Shown here piece by piece: positions 34,467 through 45,652 of a stretch of 64,000 nt of DNA. Made by a program: the position numbers and the translations under genes. Source of the stretch: Halopelagius longus (GTDB lineage Archaea; Halobacteriota; Halobacteria; Halobacteriales; Haloferacaceae); NCBI RefSeq assembly GCF_900100875.1, contig NZ_FNKQ01000002.1:868001-932000 (forward strand), written 5' to 3'. The notes beneath the pieces are model-generated. The model made no database searches. It was given only the letters and a program-made list of their open reading frames with translations, and was not told where the DNA came from. The stretch's first letter is position 1; every line of letters begins with the position of its first letter.

Positions 34467-35900
34467 GTGCGCGTACTGGTCGTCCCCGAGGTGTACCGCG
34501 CGGACGCCGGGGCGTGCGGAACGCTCCGCGACGCGGCGACGTGGGTCCGGGCGTGGTTGGACCGCGACCCGACTCTGCACGTCTACTGGTTGCTCCCGCC
34601 GCGCGGGGAGGCCGGGTACGACCCCGAGGACGTTCTCGCCGACCGGCGGCGCGTCACCCTCCTCGAAGCGCGGACGCTCGGGGGAGTCGAGGACCGCGAG
34701 GTGCTGACGGACTGCGGGTACTCGACGGCGCAACTGGCGGTCCTGCGCGACGAGATATTCGCCGAGGGCGCGTACCTCGACGCCGTCGTGGACCAACTCC
34801 GCGGCGGTCGGTTCGCGCTCTACGAGTGGTTGCTCGACCACGTCGAGCAGTGGGCGGCGTCCGTCCGCCCGTTCGACGTCATCGCGAACGTCCACGACCT
34901 GCAGGTGCCGTTCAAGTACCGCTACTGCTCGCACCGCAACGACTTCCAGATGGTCCACGAGATGTGCGCGGCGGCGTTCGCCGACGGCCGGTGGTTCACC
35001 GCGGGCGTGGACCGCCGCCAGTTCCGCGAACGGGCGACGGAGTTCCTCGACTCCGGCGCCGTCGAGGACGCCCTCGAAGACGCCGTGACGACGGGGAGCC
35101 CGATTCGCGTCGGGCGGTTCGAGGAGTCCTACGCCGCGGAACCGCGGACGATCCACCTCGCTGGGTCGCTCTGGGACAAGAAGAACGCCGACAGGTTGCT
35201 CGCGATCGGAGAGCGGTTGCACGAGGAGTTCGGAATCGAGACGGCGCTGACGAGCATGGAATCGATTCCCGACTGCTACCGCGGCCCCGAGTGGGTGCGG
35301 GCGTTCCCGAACGCCGACCGGGGGACGTACGAGCGAATCCTCCGCGAGGGCGACCTGACGGTGTGCGCGAGCGAGTACGAGACGATGGCGCGGACGTGGT
35401 TCGAACAGGCCGCCAGCGGACAGGTCCTCGTCGCGCGCGACGAACCGTGGGTTCGAGAGTGCGTTCCGGACGGCTACCGCCTCCTCGCGGATTTGGACGG
35501 CCTCGCCGACCGGGCGGCGTGGGCCGTCGAGAACTGGGCGGCGGCCGTCGCGGCGAACCGGAGACTCGTCGACCACGTCCGGGAGACGCGGAGTCCCGAC
35601 GCCGTCGGCGGCCGGACGTACGCCGACCTGCGCCGCCGCGTCGAATCGAAGCGCGACGCCTACGAGTCGGACGCCGGCCCCGAACGGGAGGCGGTGGCCG
35701 CCGCACTAGACGAGGCGGAGGAACCCGTCTCCCTCGACGCCCTCGTCGAACGCACCGTGGCGTTCACGGACGACGGCAGACCGGTGACCGCGAACCCCGA
35801 CGTCGCCCGGACGGACGTGCGCTACGCCCTCCGTTCGCTCGGATACGCCGACACCGGGGATCCCGGAACGCCGACGTTCGCGCCGGTCGGAGATGTGTGA
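34467..35900 (+). CDS. Glycosyltransferase-like protein (GT-B) with extra C-terminal domain
   Basis: The GTG at 34467 gives MRVLVVPEVYRADAGACGTL; 477 residues. The first ~180 residues look like a GT-B N-terminal half (VIANVHDLQVPFKYRY). Residues ~225-400 resemble the nucleotide-sugar-binding half: IHLAGSLWDKKNADRLL, CASEYETMARTWFEQAASGQVLVAR. Residues ~405-477 (SLDALVERTVAF, DVRYALRSLGYADTG) resemble a small winged-helix-like domain rather than a catalytic one. Classical EX7E is only partly visible, so catalysis is not assured. It lies between two genuine GT4 genes. A separate role, such as binding a glycan, is possible. Confidence 0.65.
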   Translation: MRVLVVPEVYRADAGACGTLRDAATWVRAWLDRDPTLHVYWLLPPRGEAGYDPEDVLADRRRVTLLEARTLGGVEDREVLTDCGYSTAQLAVLRDEIFAEGAYLDAVVDQLRGGRFALYEWLLDHVEQWAASVRPFDVIANVHDLQVPFKYRYCSHRNDFQMVHEMCAAAFADGRWFTAGVDRRQFRERATEFLDSGAVEDALEDAVTTGSPIRVGRFEESYAAEPRTIHLAGSLWDKKNADRLLAIGERLHEEFGIETALTSMESIPDCYRGPEWVRAFPNADRGTYERILREGDLTVCASEYETMARTWFEQAASGQVLVARDEPWVRECVPDGYRLLADLDGLADRAAWAVENWAAAVAANRRLVDHVRETRSPDAVGGRTYADLRRRVESKRDAYESDAGPEREAVAAALDEAEEPVSLDALVERTVAFTDDGRPVTANPDVARTDVRYALRSLGYADTGDPGTPTFAPVGDV

Positions 35901-35979
35901 CGATTTTCCTCACACGAACTTAACCTGCCTGCGAAAGTAGCCTGTTCGGTTAGACCGTCACCGTTCGAACGGGGACTGT

Positions 35980-37263
35980 ATGAGTCCCGGAGAGACGAAT
36001 ACGGAAGTAGCGAGATGCGACGAGACGGCGTCGGAACCGGGCGATTCGAGTTCTCCCTCCGTCGCGGTGGTGCACATGGATCTGATGTCGAAGGGCGGCG
36101 GAGAGGCCGTGGCGATGAACGCCTTAGAGGCGTTGCAAGCAGCGTACGACGTGACGCTCATCACGCTGACCGACCCCGACATCCCGGCGCTCAACGACTT
36201 CTTCAACACGAGCGTGGACGCCGAGGCGTTGACGGTGCGGCGGGCGGGCGTCCTCGCGCCGACGATACACGAGACGTTCGGACTGAAGTACTACGTCCTC
36301 CAGAACGCCTTGTTGGGACGGTACGCCCGCCGCCACGCCGACGAGTTCGACCTCCTCGTGAGCACGATAAACGAACTCGGCTTGGAGACGGACTCCGTGC
36401 AGTACGTCCACTTCCCGTTCGACTGGACGGTGAGTTGCGCCGACAGGGACCACATCTTCCACCCGACCGTCGAGGACGACTCGTGGTACGAACGCCTCTG
36501 TACGCGGGTGGCGGGCGTCAGTCGCCGCGACATCCAGGCGAACACCCTCTTTGCGAACTCGGAGTGGACCGCCGAGGTGGTCGAGGACGCCTACGGAACG
36601 AAGCCCGAAATCCTCCACCCGCCCATCGACACCAGCGAGTTCGTCAACCTGCCGTGGGAGGAACGCGAAGACGGGTTCGTCACCGTCGGCCGCATCGAAC
36701 GGAGCAAGCGCATCGCGGAGATGATACGCGTCGTAGACGGCGTGCGCGAACGCGGCCACGACGTGCACTTCCACGTCATCGGGCCGACGGTGGACGAGGA
36801 GTACCGCGAGGAGGTGGCCGCGATGGCCGCAGAACGGGAGTACGTGGAACTGGAGGGCGAAGTCCCGCGGAGCGAACTCGTCGAGCGAATCTGCACCCAC
36901 AAGTACGGCATCCACGGGAAGGAGTACGAGCACTTCGGCATGGCCGTCGCGGAACTCGCCGCGGGCGGCACCGTCCCCTTCATCCCCTCGAACGGCGGGC
37001 AACACGCCATCGTCCGCGACGAGGAACTGCTGATGTACGACTCGCCCGAGGACGCCGTCGAGAAGATAGCGCACGTCCTCGAAGACGAGTCGCGCCAGCG
37101 AGAACTGCGGATGAGCACCCGCGAGATAGAGCGTCGCTTCGGACGGCGGCGGTTCAAGCGGGCGTTCCGCGACGCCGTCGACGACGCACTCGCGCAGTCG
37201 GGGGCGAGCGAACGAGAACCGGCGGCCACCGTCGTCTCCAATCCGGCGTCGAACGAGGACTGA
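35980..37263 (+). CDS. GT4-type glycosyltransferase (ALG11-like)
   Basis: The 427-residue protein starts with a disordered acidic stretch (~1-25), then VAVVHMDLMSKGGGEAVAMN, a GT-B opening with a Gly-rich loop as in GT4 enzymes. Later come QYVHFPFDW, LFANSEWTAEVV, LHPPIDTSEF, VGRIERSKRIAEMI and KYGIHGKEYEHFGMAVAELAAGG in pieces, the ALG11-type form of the EX7E motif. ALG11 adds mannoses to dolichol-linked oligosaccharide on the cytoplasmic face; here only the fold is secure. Together with the genes at 32602 and 34467 it forms a small glycan-assembly cluster without an oligosaccharyltransferase or flippase. Confidence 0.85.
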   Translation: MSPGETNTEVARCDETASEPGDSSSPSVAVVHMDLMSKGGGEAVAMNALEALQAAYDVTLITLTDPDIPALNDFFNTSVDAEALTVRRAGVLAPTIHETFGLKYYVLQNALLGRYARRHADEFDLLVSTINELGLETDSVQYVHFPFDWTVSCADRDHIFHPTVEDDSWYERLCTRVAGVSRRDIQANTLFANSEWTAEVVEDAYGTKPEILHPPIDTSEFVNLPWEEREDGFVTVGRIERSKRIAEMIRVVDGVRERGHDVHFHVIGPTVDEEYREEVAAMAAEREYVELEGEVPRSELVERICTHKYGIHGKEYEHFGMAVAELAAGGTVPFIPSNGGQHAIVRDEELLMYDSPEDAVEKIAHVLEDESRQRELRMSTREIERRFGRRRFKRAFRDAVDDALAQSGASEREPAATVVSNPASNED

Positions 37264-37417
37264 CGCGTCCGCCTCGCTGAGGCCCAACGCGCCGACGGCG
37301 TCGTACGCCGAAATGGAGGCCGAGTGCGCTGGCGACGGACGTCAGCGCCGCCGTCAGTTCGAAATCCATGCGCCACACAGGGGGTCGGCAAAACGTTTCA
37401 CCGCGCGTCGAGTCCGC

Positions 37418-39118
<1,701 letters not shown>

Positions 39119-39218
39119 GCCGCAAATTTTGCCGGGCTAATGATTAAGGATTCGGGTGAGTCCGCCGACCGTTCGAGGCGAGTCCAAATAAACGAGCGTC
39201 CGCGGGCGAACGACCGAC

Positions 39219-39857
39219 TCAGCCGAAGTTCTCGACCTTCGCGGCGTCGGGGTCGCCGCCCGCGGCCTCCACCGCGTCCGTCGCCTCCGCCACGAAGTCG
39301 GCGAAGCCGTAGACGAACACCTGTTCGCCCTCCTCGGCGGTCACCGCGTCCGCCACGGCGTCTTCGACGTCGCCGCCGGTGACGACGACGGAGGCACCCG
39401 CGTCGCGGAGGGCGTCGAGTCTCTCCTCGTGGGCGGGCGCGTCCGTCCGGTAGACGATAGCAACCTCGTTGCCGTCCTCGGCCGCTAACTCGCCGATGGC
39501 GACGGCGGGGCCGACGCCCGGTCCGCCCGCGAGGACGACGACGCGCGACTCGCCCTCGTAGTGGTTGTCACCGAACGGGCCGGTCATATCGAGTTCGTCG
39601 CCCGCCGAGAGGTCCACGAGGTGTTGGCTGAACGGCCCCACTTCCTCGGGGTCGACGCCGACGGTCACCTCGAACGTCTCGGCCACGCCGGGGGAGGAGA
39701 GCGTGTAGAACCGGGAGTACTCCTCGCCCTCGACGGTACCGGAGAGTTTCACGAACTGGCCGGGTTCGGCCTCGAACCCCTCGGGCGACTCGAACTCGAT
39801 GGCCACCGTGTTCGGTCCCACGTCTCGAACGGCGGTGACGGCGACGGTTGCGTCCAT
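39219..39857 (-). CDS. FAD/NAD(P)-binding oxidoreductase (ferredoxin reductase-like)
   Basis: The ATG at 39857 (MDATVAVTAVRDVGPNTVAI) gives 212 residues. The N-terminal beta-barrel has EPGQFVKLSG and RFYTLSSP, the flavin-binding RxYS/T motif. The C-terminal half has the pyridine-nucleotide loop LAGGPGVGPAVAI and ends with VYGFADFVAEATDAVEAAG, as in ferredoxin-NADP reductase-like proteins. No iron-sulfur cysteines are present. It probably passes electrons between NAD(P)H and a separate partner. It lies divergent from the ferredoxin-dependent korAB genes, an attractive but unproven link. Confidence 0.85.
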   Translation of the reverse strand: MDATVAVTAVRDVGPNTVAIEFESPEGFEAEPGQFVKLSGTVEGEEYSRFYTLSSPGVAETFEVTVGVDPEEVGPFSQHLVDLSAGDELDMTGPFGDNHYEGESRVVVLAGGPGVGPAVAIGELAAEDGNEVAIVYRTDAPAHEERLDALRDAGASVVVTGGDVEDAVADAVTAEEGEQVFVYGFADFVAEATDAVEAAGGDPDAAKVENFG

Positions 39858-40174
39858 GGACGAGGGTTCGACGGCCCCGGATAAATGACCTTGCTCTCCG
39901 GTCCGACCGGCCGGTGGTCGACGCCCGAAATTACGGCTCCGTTCGGGAAGTTCCTTCACTTTTCTGTTGCCGTAATATCTGCGCACCGCGAGCCGCGAAA
40001 CGAAGTTGACGAATACGGAGTTCCTCGAAGATTTGTGCGAGAGACGGGGCCGGACGGCGGCGCAGAACTGCCCGGATACGTCGGTTCGAGGCGGATTTCC
40101 GGTCAACGAATTCGTAATCGTTTTCAATGGCTTTCAGAAGGCTTTTCATGGGTCCATGGCAACTCTTTACCCAC
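39858..40174. other. Divergent intergenic region before korA
   Basis: About 317 bp with AT-richer patches near 39950-40000 and 40105-40150, where promoters for korA and the flavin protein are expected. I see no clear TATA box or gene. An in-frame ATG at 40127 would extend KorA by 16 residues. Confidence 0.4.
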
Positions 40175-41932
40175 ATGCCTGCGGACTTCAACTGGGCCAT
40201 CGGCGGTGAAGCCGGCGATGGTATCGATTCGACGGGGAAGATATTCGCTCAGGCACTCTCTCGGGCTGGACGGCACGTGTTCACCTCCAAGGACTTCGCG
40301 TCTCGTATCCGCGGCGGATACACGGCGTACAAGGTCCGCACGTCGGTCGACCCGGTGCAGAGCGTCGTCGATAGACTCGACGTGCTCATCGCGCTGACGC
40401 CTCGTACCATCGAGGAGAACCTCGAAGAACTCCACGAGGGTTCCGTCATCATCTACGATGGCGAGCGAACCACGATGGAGAACATCGAGATACCCGAGGG
40501 GATGATTGGGCTGGACGTTCCCCTCAAACGCCTCGCGGAGGAGGCCGGCGGTGCCATCATGCGAAACGTCGTCGCACTCGGCGCCGCCTGCGAAGTAACG
40601 AATTTCCCTATCGAGAACCTCGACAGCGCCTTAGAGAAGCGCTTCGGTTCGAAGGGACAGTCGCTCGTCGACAACAACAAGGAGGCCGCCCGTAGCGGTC
40701 AGGACTACGTCGAGGACAACTACGACCACGAGTTCGACTACGACCTCGACACCACGGACGAAGACTACGTCCTCCTGAACGGCGACGAAGCCATCGGGAT
40801 GGGCGCAATCGCCGCCGGCTGTAAGTTCTACGCCGGCTACCCCATCACGCCCGCGACGGACGTGATGGAGTACCTCAAGGGTCGCATCGAGCAGTTCGGC
40901 GGCCACGTCCTCCAGGCGGAGGACGAACTCTCCGCCATCAACGTGGCACTCGGCGCGGCGCGCGCCGGCGCGCGTTCGATGACGGCGACGTCCGGTCCGG
41001 GTATCGACCTGATGACCGAGACGTTCGGCCTCGTCGCCACCTCGGAGACGCCCCTCGTCATCGTCGACGTGATGCGCTCCGGTCCCTCGACGGGGATGCC
41101 GACGAAGCAGGAACAGGGCGACCTGAACATGCTGCTGTACGGCGGCCACGGCGAGATTCCGCGCTTCGTCTTCGCGCCGACGACGATTTCGGAGTGCTTC
41201 TGGAAGACCGTCGAGGCGTTCAACATGGCCGAGAAGTACCAGACGCCGGTGTACCTCACCGCGGACCTCTCTCTGGCCGTCACCGAACAGACGTTCTCGC
41301 CGGAGACGTTCGACATGGACGAGGTCGAAATCGAACGCGGGAAGGTCGTCGACGACGACACCATCGACGAGTGGCAAAACGAGAAGGGGCAGTTCCAACC
41401 CCACGCGCTCACCGACGACGGCGTCTCGCCGCGCGCCTTCCCCGGCACGGAGGGCGGCGCGCACATGTCCACCGGTCTCGAACACGACGAACTCGGTCGC
41501 CGGACCGAGGACACGGAGATGCGCGTCGATCAGGTGGACAAGCGCGAACAGAAGGTCGAGACGGCCCGCACCGAAGAAGACTGGAGTCCGCGCGAGTTCG
41601 GCGACGAGGACGCGGATACGCTCGTCATCTCGTGGGGCTCGAACGAGGGCGCGATGCAGGAAGCCATGGAGTTCCTCGAAGACGAGGGCATCGACGTGCG
41701 GTTCCTCTCGGTCCCCTACATCTTCCCGCGCCCGGACCTCACCGAGGACGTCGAGGCGGCGGACGACGTCATCGTCGTCGAGTGTAACGCGACCGGTCAG
41801 TTCGCCGACGTCGTCGAGCACGACACACTTACACGGGTCAAGCGCCTCAACAAGTACAACGGTGTCCGGTTCAAGGCGGACGAACTCGCAGACGACATCA
41901 AAGAACTCCTCGCAGAGGAGGCTACCGCATAA
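40175..41932 (+). CDS. korA: 2-oxoacid:ferredoxin oxidoreductase, alpha subunit (gamma-alpha fusion)
   Basis: I chose the ATG at 40175 (MPADFNWAIGGEAGDGID), the family start; 585 residues. The N-terminal ~180 residues are the gamma domain (GGEAGDGIDSTGKIFAQAL, RIRGGYTAYKVR). From ~205 on is the alpha/pyrimidine domain (GYPITPATDVMEYL, TATSGPGIDLMTETFGL, STGMPTKQEQGDL). With KorB it oxidises a 2-oxoacid with CoA to the acyl-CoA, reducing ferredoxin. Haloarchaea use this in place of the NAD-linked dehydrogenase complexes. 2-oxoglutarate is preferred over pyruvate because the partner beta subunit is the short (287 aa) type, which is moderate evidence. Confidence 0.88.
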   Translation: MPADFNWAIGGEAGDGIDSTGKIFAQALSRAGRHVFTSKDFASRIRGGYTAYKVRTSVDPVQSVVDRLDVLIALTPRTIEENLEELHEGSVIIYDGERTTMENIEIPEGMIGLDVPLKRLAEEAGGAIMRNVVALGAACEVTNFPIENLDSALEKRFGSKGQSLVDNNKEAARSGQDYVEDNYDHEFDYDLDTTDEDYVLLNGDEAIGMGAIAAGCKFYAGYPITPATDVMEYLKGRIEQFGGHVLQAEDELSAINVALGAARAGARSMTATSGPGIDLMTETFGLVATSETPLVIVDVMRSGPSTGMPTKQEQGDLNMLLYGGHGEIPRFVFAPTTISECFWKTVEAFNMAEKYQTPVYLTADLSLAVTEQTFSPETFDMDEVEIERGKVVDDDTIDEWQNEKGQFQPHALTDDGVSPRAFPGTEGGAHMSTGLEHDELGRRTEDTEMRVDQVDKREQKVETARTEEDWSPREFGDEDADTLVISWGSNEGAMQEAMEFLEDEGIDVRFLSVPYIFPRPDLTEDVEAADDVIVVECNATGQFADVVEHDTLTRVKRLNKYNGVRFKADELADDIKELLAEEATA

Positions 41933-41935
41933 CCA

Positions 41936-42799
41936 ATGAGCTCCGACATTCGATTCACCGACTTCAAATCCGACAAGCAGCCCACGTGGTGCCCCGGTTG
42001 CGGGGACTTCGGGACGATGAACGGCATGATGAAGGCACTCGCGAACACGGGGAACGACCCCGACAACACCTTCGTCGTCGCCGGTATCGGCTGTTCCGGG
42101 AAAATCGGGACGTACATGCACTCGTACGCCCTCCACGGCGTCCACGGGCGCGCACTCCCCGTCGGCACGGGCGTCAAACTCGCCAACCCCGACCTCGAAG
42201 TGATGGTCGCGGGCGGCGACGGCGACGGCTACTCCATCGGCGCGGGTCACTTCGTCCACGCCGTTCGGCGGAACGTCGATATGACGTACGTCGTCATGGA
42301 CAACCGCATCTACGGCCTCACGAAGGGGCAGGCCTCGCCCACCTCGCGCGAGGACTTCGAGACGTCCACGACGCCCGAGGGCCCGCAGCAACCGCCGGTG
42401 AACCCCCTCGCACTCGCACTCGCGGCGGGCGGGACGTTCATCGCGCAGTCGTTCTCGACGGACGCGCAGCGTCACGCCGAGATCGTCCAGCAAGCCATCG
42501 AACACGACGGCTTCGGCTTCGTCAACGTGTTCAGTCCGTGCGTCACGTTCAACGACGTGGACACGTACGACTACTTCCGCGACAACCTCGTGGACGTCGC
42601 CGACGAGGACCACGACCCCTCCGATTACGACGCCGCGAAGAACAAGATTCTCGACGCGGACAAGGAGTACCAGGGCGTCATCTGGCAGGACGACGAGTCC
42701 GTGCCGTACGACCAGAAACACGACCTCGACTCCAACATGTCCGAAATCGACGACGGCGCGCCGGAGGGCGCGATGGACCTCGTCCGCGAGTTCTACTAA
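41936..42799 (+). CDS. korB: 2-oxoacid:ferredoxin oxidoreductase, beta subunit
   Basis: The ATG at 41936 is 3 bp after the korA stop, so the pair is one operon. The 287-residue protein binds thiamine diphosphate (VMVAGGDGDGYSIG and NRIYGLTKGQ) and one 4Fe-4S cluster, with TWCPGCGDFG, GIGCSGKIG and FSPCVTF supplying four cysteines. It forms the catalytic centre with the alpha subunit. The length suits 2-oxoglutarate:ferredoxin oxidoreductase more than the longer pyruvate enzyme; the substrate remains an inference. Confidence 0.9.
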   Translation: MSSDIRFTDFKSDKQPTWCPGCGDFGTMNGMMKALANTGNDPDNTFVVAGIGCSGKIGTYMHSYALHGVHGRALPVGTGVKLANPDLEVMVAGGDGDGYSIGAGHFVHAVRRNVDMTYVVMDNRIYGLTKGQASPTSREDFETSTTPEGPQQPPVNPLALALAAGGTFIAQSFSTDAQRHAEIVQQAIEHDGFGFVNVFSPCVTFNDVDTYDYFRDNLVDVADEDHDPSDYDAAKNKILDADKEYQGVIWQDDESVPYDQKHDLDSNMSEIDDGAPEGAMDLVREFY

Positions 42800-42913
42800 C
42801 TCCGGACGACGACCGCTCGTCCCCGTTTTTTTACGCCTCGCTACCGTCGGTACTGTTCCGTCCGGCGGCATCCCCGCGTCGGCGAACCGCGGACGGGCGG
42901 CGTCGGTCCGCGG

Positions 42914-43114
42914 TCAGGCGTCGCCGCCCTCGTCGGCCCGTTCGACGTACAGGCGGAACGGCGTGCCGCAGTCGAGACACCGAGACGTGTCGGACTCGAT
43001 GAGTTCGGTGATGACGACTTCGCCGTACTCGCAGTCCGGACAGTCGTACACTAACGTGTCCCCGGCGATTCGGTGGGCGAACGCGTTCGTGTTCTCCGTG
43101 GAGAGTTCAGGCAT
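42914..43114 (-). CDS. Small zinc-ribbon protein, 66 aa
   Basis: The protein reads MPELSTENTNAFAHRIAGDT then YDCPDCEYGEVVITELIESD and RCLDCGTPF. Two CxxC knuckles (CPDC and CLDC) about 20 residues apart form a zinc ribbon. Proteins of this size and shape are common in haloarchaea and mostly unstudied; they may act in transcription or as protein-protein adaptors. It is convergent with korB and divergent from the geranylgeranyl reductase gene. Confidence 0.75.
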   Translation of the reverse strand: MPELSTENTNAFAHRIAGDTLVYDCPDCEYGEVVITELIESDTSRCLDCGTPFRLYVERADEGGDA

Positions 43115-43227
43115 ATATTGCCACCACTACTACGGCAACGTCTATCACGGTAAAACTGACGGCGGATGGTGACCGGGACGGCCGGTTCGATTTGCCACCG
43201 GTACGCAAAGTTCGGGTGCAGATACGG

Positions 43228-43237
43228 TTTATTTTTA
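43228..43237 (+). promoter_or_regulatory. TATA box of the geranylgeranyl reductase gene
   Basis: TTTATTTTTA lies about 26-35 bp upstream of the ATG at 43263, so the transcript would begin within a few bases of the start codon, as in leaderless haloarchaeal mRNAs. Confidence 0.5.
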
Positions 43238-43262
43238 TGACGGGCGCCGAAATCAGTAGCGT

Positions 43263-44630
43263 ATGCCCGCGGAAGTTTACGACATGGTCGTCGTCGGGGG
43301 AGGAACGGCGGGAGCCTTCGCGGCGGCGACCGGGGCGGCGGAGGGCCTCGACGTCGTTCTCCTCGAACGAAAGCCCGAGGAGGAGGCCGGCCACATCGCC
43401 TGTGGCGACGCCATCAAGGGGAAGAGCACCTTTCCGGACGTTATCGACCTCGACCGCCTCAAAGAGGAATCGTTCACCAACCAGAACATCCGCCGCGCCG
43501 TCTTCGAGAATCCGCGCGGCGAGACGCTGGACATACCGTTCGGCAGTTCGGGGGCGGTCATCGACCGGCGGCGCTACGGGGAGATAATCTTAGACGAGGC
43601 CGAGCGTCTCGGCGCGGAACTGCAGTTCGACACCGTCGTCCAAGACGTGATGCAGGCCGACGACGGCACCGTCACCGGCGTCCGCGCGAAGCGAAACGGG
43701 AGCGTCGTAGAGTACGAGGCGGAGGTCACCATCGACGGCGCGGGTGCGCTGTCGATTCTGCAGGATAAGACGGACTTCTCCGGAACGTACTTCGATACGA
43801 ACGTCTCGTACTCGCAGTTCTGTTCCGCCTACCGCGAGGTCATCGACGTCTCCGAACCGGTCGAGTACGACGACGCCATCGTGTTCAAACCGACCGAGGA
43901 ACTGGGGTACCTCTGGTACTTCCCCCGGTCTTCGACGGAGATAAACGCAGGGCTTGGCTTCCAGATGACCGAGAAGCCGATGGAACTGGTGGACGCGCTG
44001 AAACGCGACCTGCGGAACCGCCCGGAGTTCGCGAACGCCACCGTGAAGGACAAACTCGGCGCGGCCCTGCCGACGCGCCGCCCCTACGACTCGGCGGTGG
44101 CCGACGGCTTCATCGCCGCGGGCGACTCCGCGGGACACGTCAATCCCACCACCGGCGGCGGCATCCCCGGCGCGGCGAAGTCCGCCCACTGGGCGGCGAA
44201 ACGCGCCGTGAAGGCCATCTCCGAGGGCGACGTGAGCGAGGCGAACCTCTGGGAGTACAACCGCGACGTGATGACGGACTTCGGCAAGCGGTTCGCCGCG
44301 GTGGACCTGTACAACATCTGGGGCACCGCCCACGAGGTGAACGAACTCGTCGATATCGTCTCGTCGCTGCCGGGCCAGCAACTGGTCGACGCCCTCAGTA
44401 GCGGCACCTCCGAGATGAGTCTCAAGCTCAAACTGGAGACGCTCGTGAAGACGTTCGGCCACTGGGACGCCCTCTACGGCCTCTACAAGGTGAGTCGGAA
44501 GGCGTCGGAGATTTCGACGCTGTACAACGCCTACCCCTCCTCGCCGCGCGGGTTCGAGTCGTGGCGGGAGGGACGCGACGACATCATGGACGAACTGTAC
44601 GAAATCAGCGGCGCGGACCAGAAGTACTGA
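43263..44630 (+). CDS. Geranylgeranyl reductase family flavoprotein
   Basis: The 455-residue protein opens with a Rossmann FAD site, YDMVVVGGGTAGAFAAATGA, and has HIACGDAIKG near residue 42 and the FAD-binding GFIAAGDSAGHVNPTTGGG region near ~290. These are the marks of digeranylgeranylglycerophospholipid reductases (GGR), which saturate the isoprenoid chains of archaeal lipids at the membrane; homologues act on chlorophyll side chains and other prenyl groups. The ~75-residue C-terminus is helical and specific. The gene appears monocistronic with its own TATA box, and several paralogues are usual in haloarchaea. Confidence 0.88.
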   Translation: MPAEVYDMVVVGGGTAGAFAAATGAAEGLDVVLLERKPEEEAGHIACGDAIKGKSTFPDVIDLDRLKEESFTNQNIRRAVFENPRGETLDIPFGSSGAVIDRRRYGEIILDEAERLGAELQFDTVVQDVMQADDGTVTGVRAKRNGSVVEYEAEVTIDGAGALSILQDKTDFSGTYFDTNVSYSQFCSAYREVIDVSEPVEYDDAIVFKPTEELGYLWYFPRSSTEINAGLGFQMTEKPMELVDALKRDLRNRPEFANATVKDKLGAALPTRRPYDSAVADGFIAAGDSAGHVNPTTGGGIPGAAKSAHWAAKRAVKAISEGDVSEANLWEYNRDVMTDFGKRFAAVDLYNIWGTAHEVNELVDIVSSLPGQQLVDALSSGTSEMSLKLKLETLVKTFGHWDALYGLYKVSRKASEISTLYNAYPSSPRGFESWREGRDDIMDELYEISGADQKY

Positions 44631-44714
44631 CGGTAACGCTTCGCACGCTTTCCGGCACGCCGTTCTCCCTTTCCCAACGTCTTTCCCCTCGACTCCCCTT
44701 CGTTGTTACAACGT

Positions 44715-45545
44715 ATGTCCCACCAAGTACCCGATAGTGACGACGTCCCCGAGGCCGACGCCATGCCGATGCTCGGACTCGGCACGTGGCAGAACGACGA
44801 CCCGGACGACTGCGCCGACGCGGTGGAGACGGCGCTGAACATGGGGTACCGCCACATCGACACGGCGCAGGCGTACGACAACGAGGAGGCCGTCGGTCGC
44901 GGCATCCAGAACGCCGACGTCGACCGCGAGGACGTGTTCCTCGCAACGAAGGTGTGGATCGACAATCTCTCGTACGACGACGTGCTCGCGACGACCGAGG
45001 AGAGCCTCGACAAACTCGGCGTCGACTACGTTGACCTGCTCTACGTCCACTGGCCGTCCCGCGAGTACGACCCCGAGGAGACGTTCCGCGCGTTCGACGA
45101 ACTCGTCGACGACGGGAAAGTAGAGCGCATCGGCATCAGCAACTTCGAGCCCGAACAGGTGGACGAGGCCGTCGAGACGGCGGACAACGCCATCTTCGCG
45201 AACCAGATAGAGCTCCACCCCCTCCTCCCGCAGAAGGAACTCCGCGAGCACTGCGCGGACCGCGACGTCGAAATCGTCGCGTACTCTCCGCTGGCCCGCG
45301 GCGAGGTGTTCGACGTGCCCGAACTGTCCGACGTCGCCGAGAAACACGGCGTCAGCGAGGCGCAGGTGTCGCTGGCGTGGCTTCGGGAGAAGGGCGTCAC
45401 CGCCATCCCGAAGGCGACGGGCGAAGACCACATCAGCGACAACTGGGCGTCGCTGAGCGTCGAACTCGACGACGAGGACGTCGAGAAGATAGACGGAATC
45501 GACCGAACCGAGCGTCAGGTCGACCCCGGCTTCGCTCCCTGGTAA
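44715..45545 (+). CDS. Aldo/keto reductase
   Basis: The ATG at 44715 gives MSHQVPDSDDVPEADAMPML; 276 residues. The AKR tetrad is visible: Asp and Tyr in HIDTAQAYDNEEAVG, Lys in LATKVW and His in LLYVHWPS. Later GISNFEPEQV and SLAWLREKGVTAIPKATG (NADPH-binding) complete the barrel. The family reduces aldehydes and ketones with NADPH, and 2,5-diketo-gluconate-type members are common; substrate unknown. It is a separate transcription unit, 84 bp after the geranylgeranyl reductase gene. Confidence 0.9.
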   Translation: MSHQVPDSDDVPEADAMPMLGLGTWQNDDPDDCADAVETALNMGYRHIDTAQAYDNEEAVGRGIQNADVDREDVFLATKVWIDNLSYDDVLATTEESLDKLGVDYVDLLYVHWPSREYDPEETFRAFDELVDDGKVERIGISNFEPEQVDEAVETADNAIFANQIELHPLLPQKELREHCADRDVEIVAYSPLARGEVFDVPELSDVAEKHGVSEAQVSLAWLREKGVTAIPKATGEDHISDNWASLSVELDDEDVEKIDGIDRTERQVDPGFAPW

Positions 45546-45652
45546 CGGGGCCTCGAACTCCCTTCTCCGCTCCGTTTTCGCCGTTTTTCGCGCGTCGAAC
45601 GTCGAGGCGGGAGAGCAAGCGATTAGTTCCGCCCGTCCGAACGACTCAGCGT

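Noticed and set aside
37154-37378. 74-codon minus-strand frame after the ALG11-like gene
   Set aside because: Mostly overlaps the 3' end of the glycosyltransferase gene; only its first ~25 codons lie outside, and the rest is an Arg-rich shadow.
40631-42871. 746-codon open frame antisense to korA/korB
   Set aside because: It runs across two genuine subunit genes on the other strand and shows no domain motifs.
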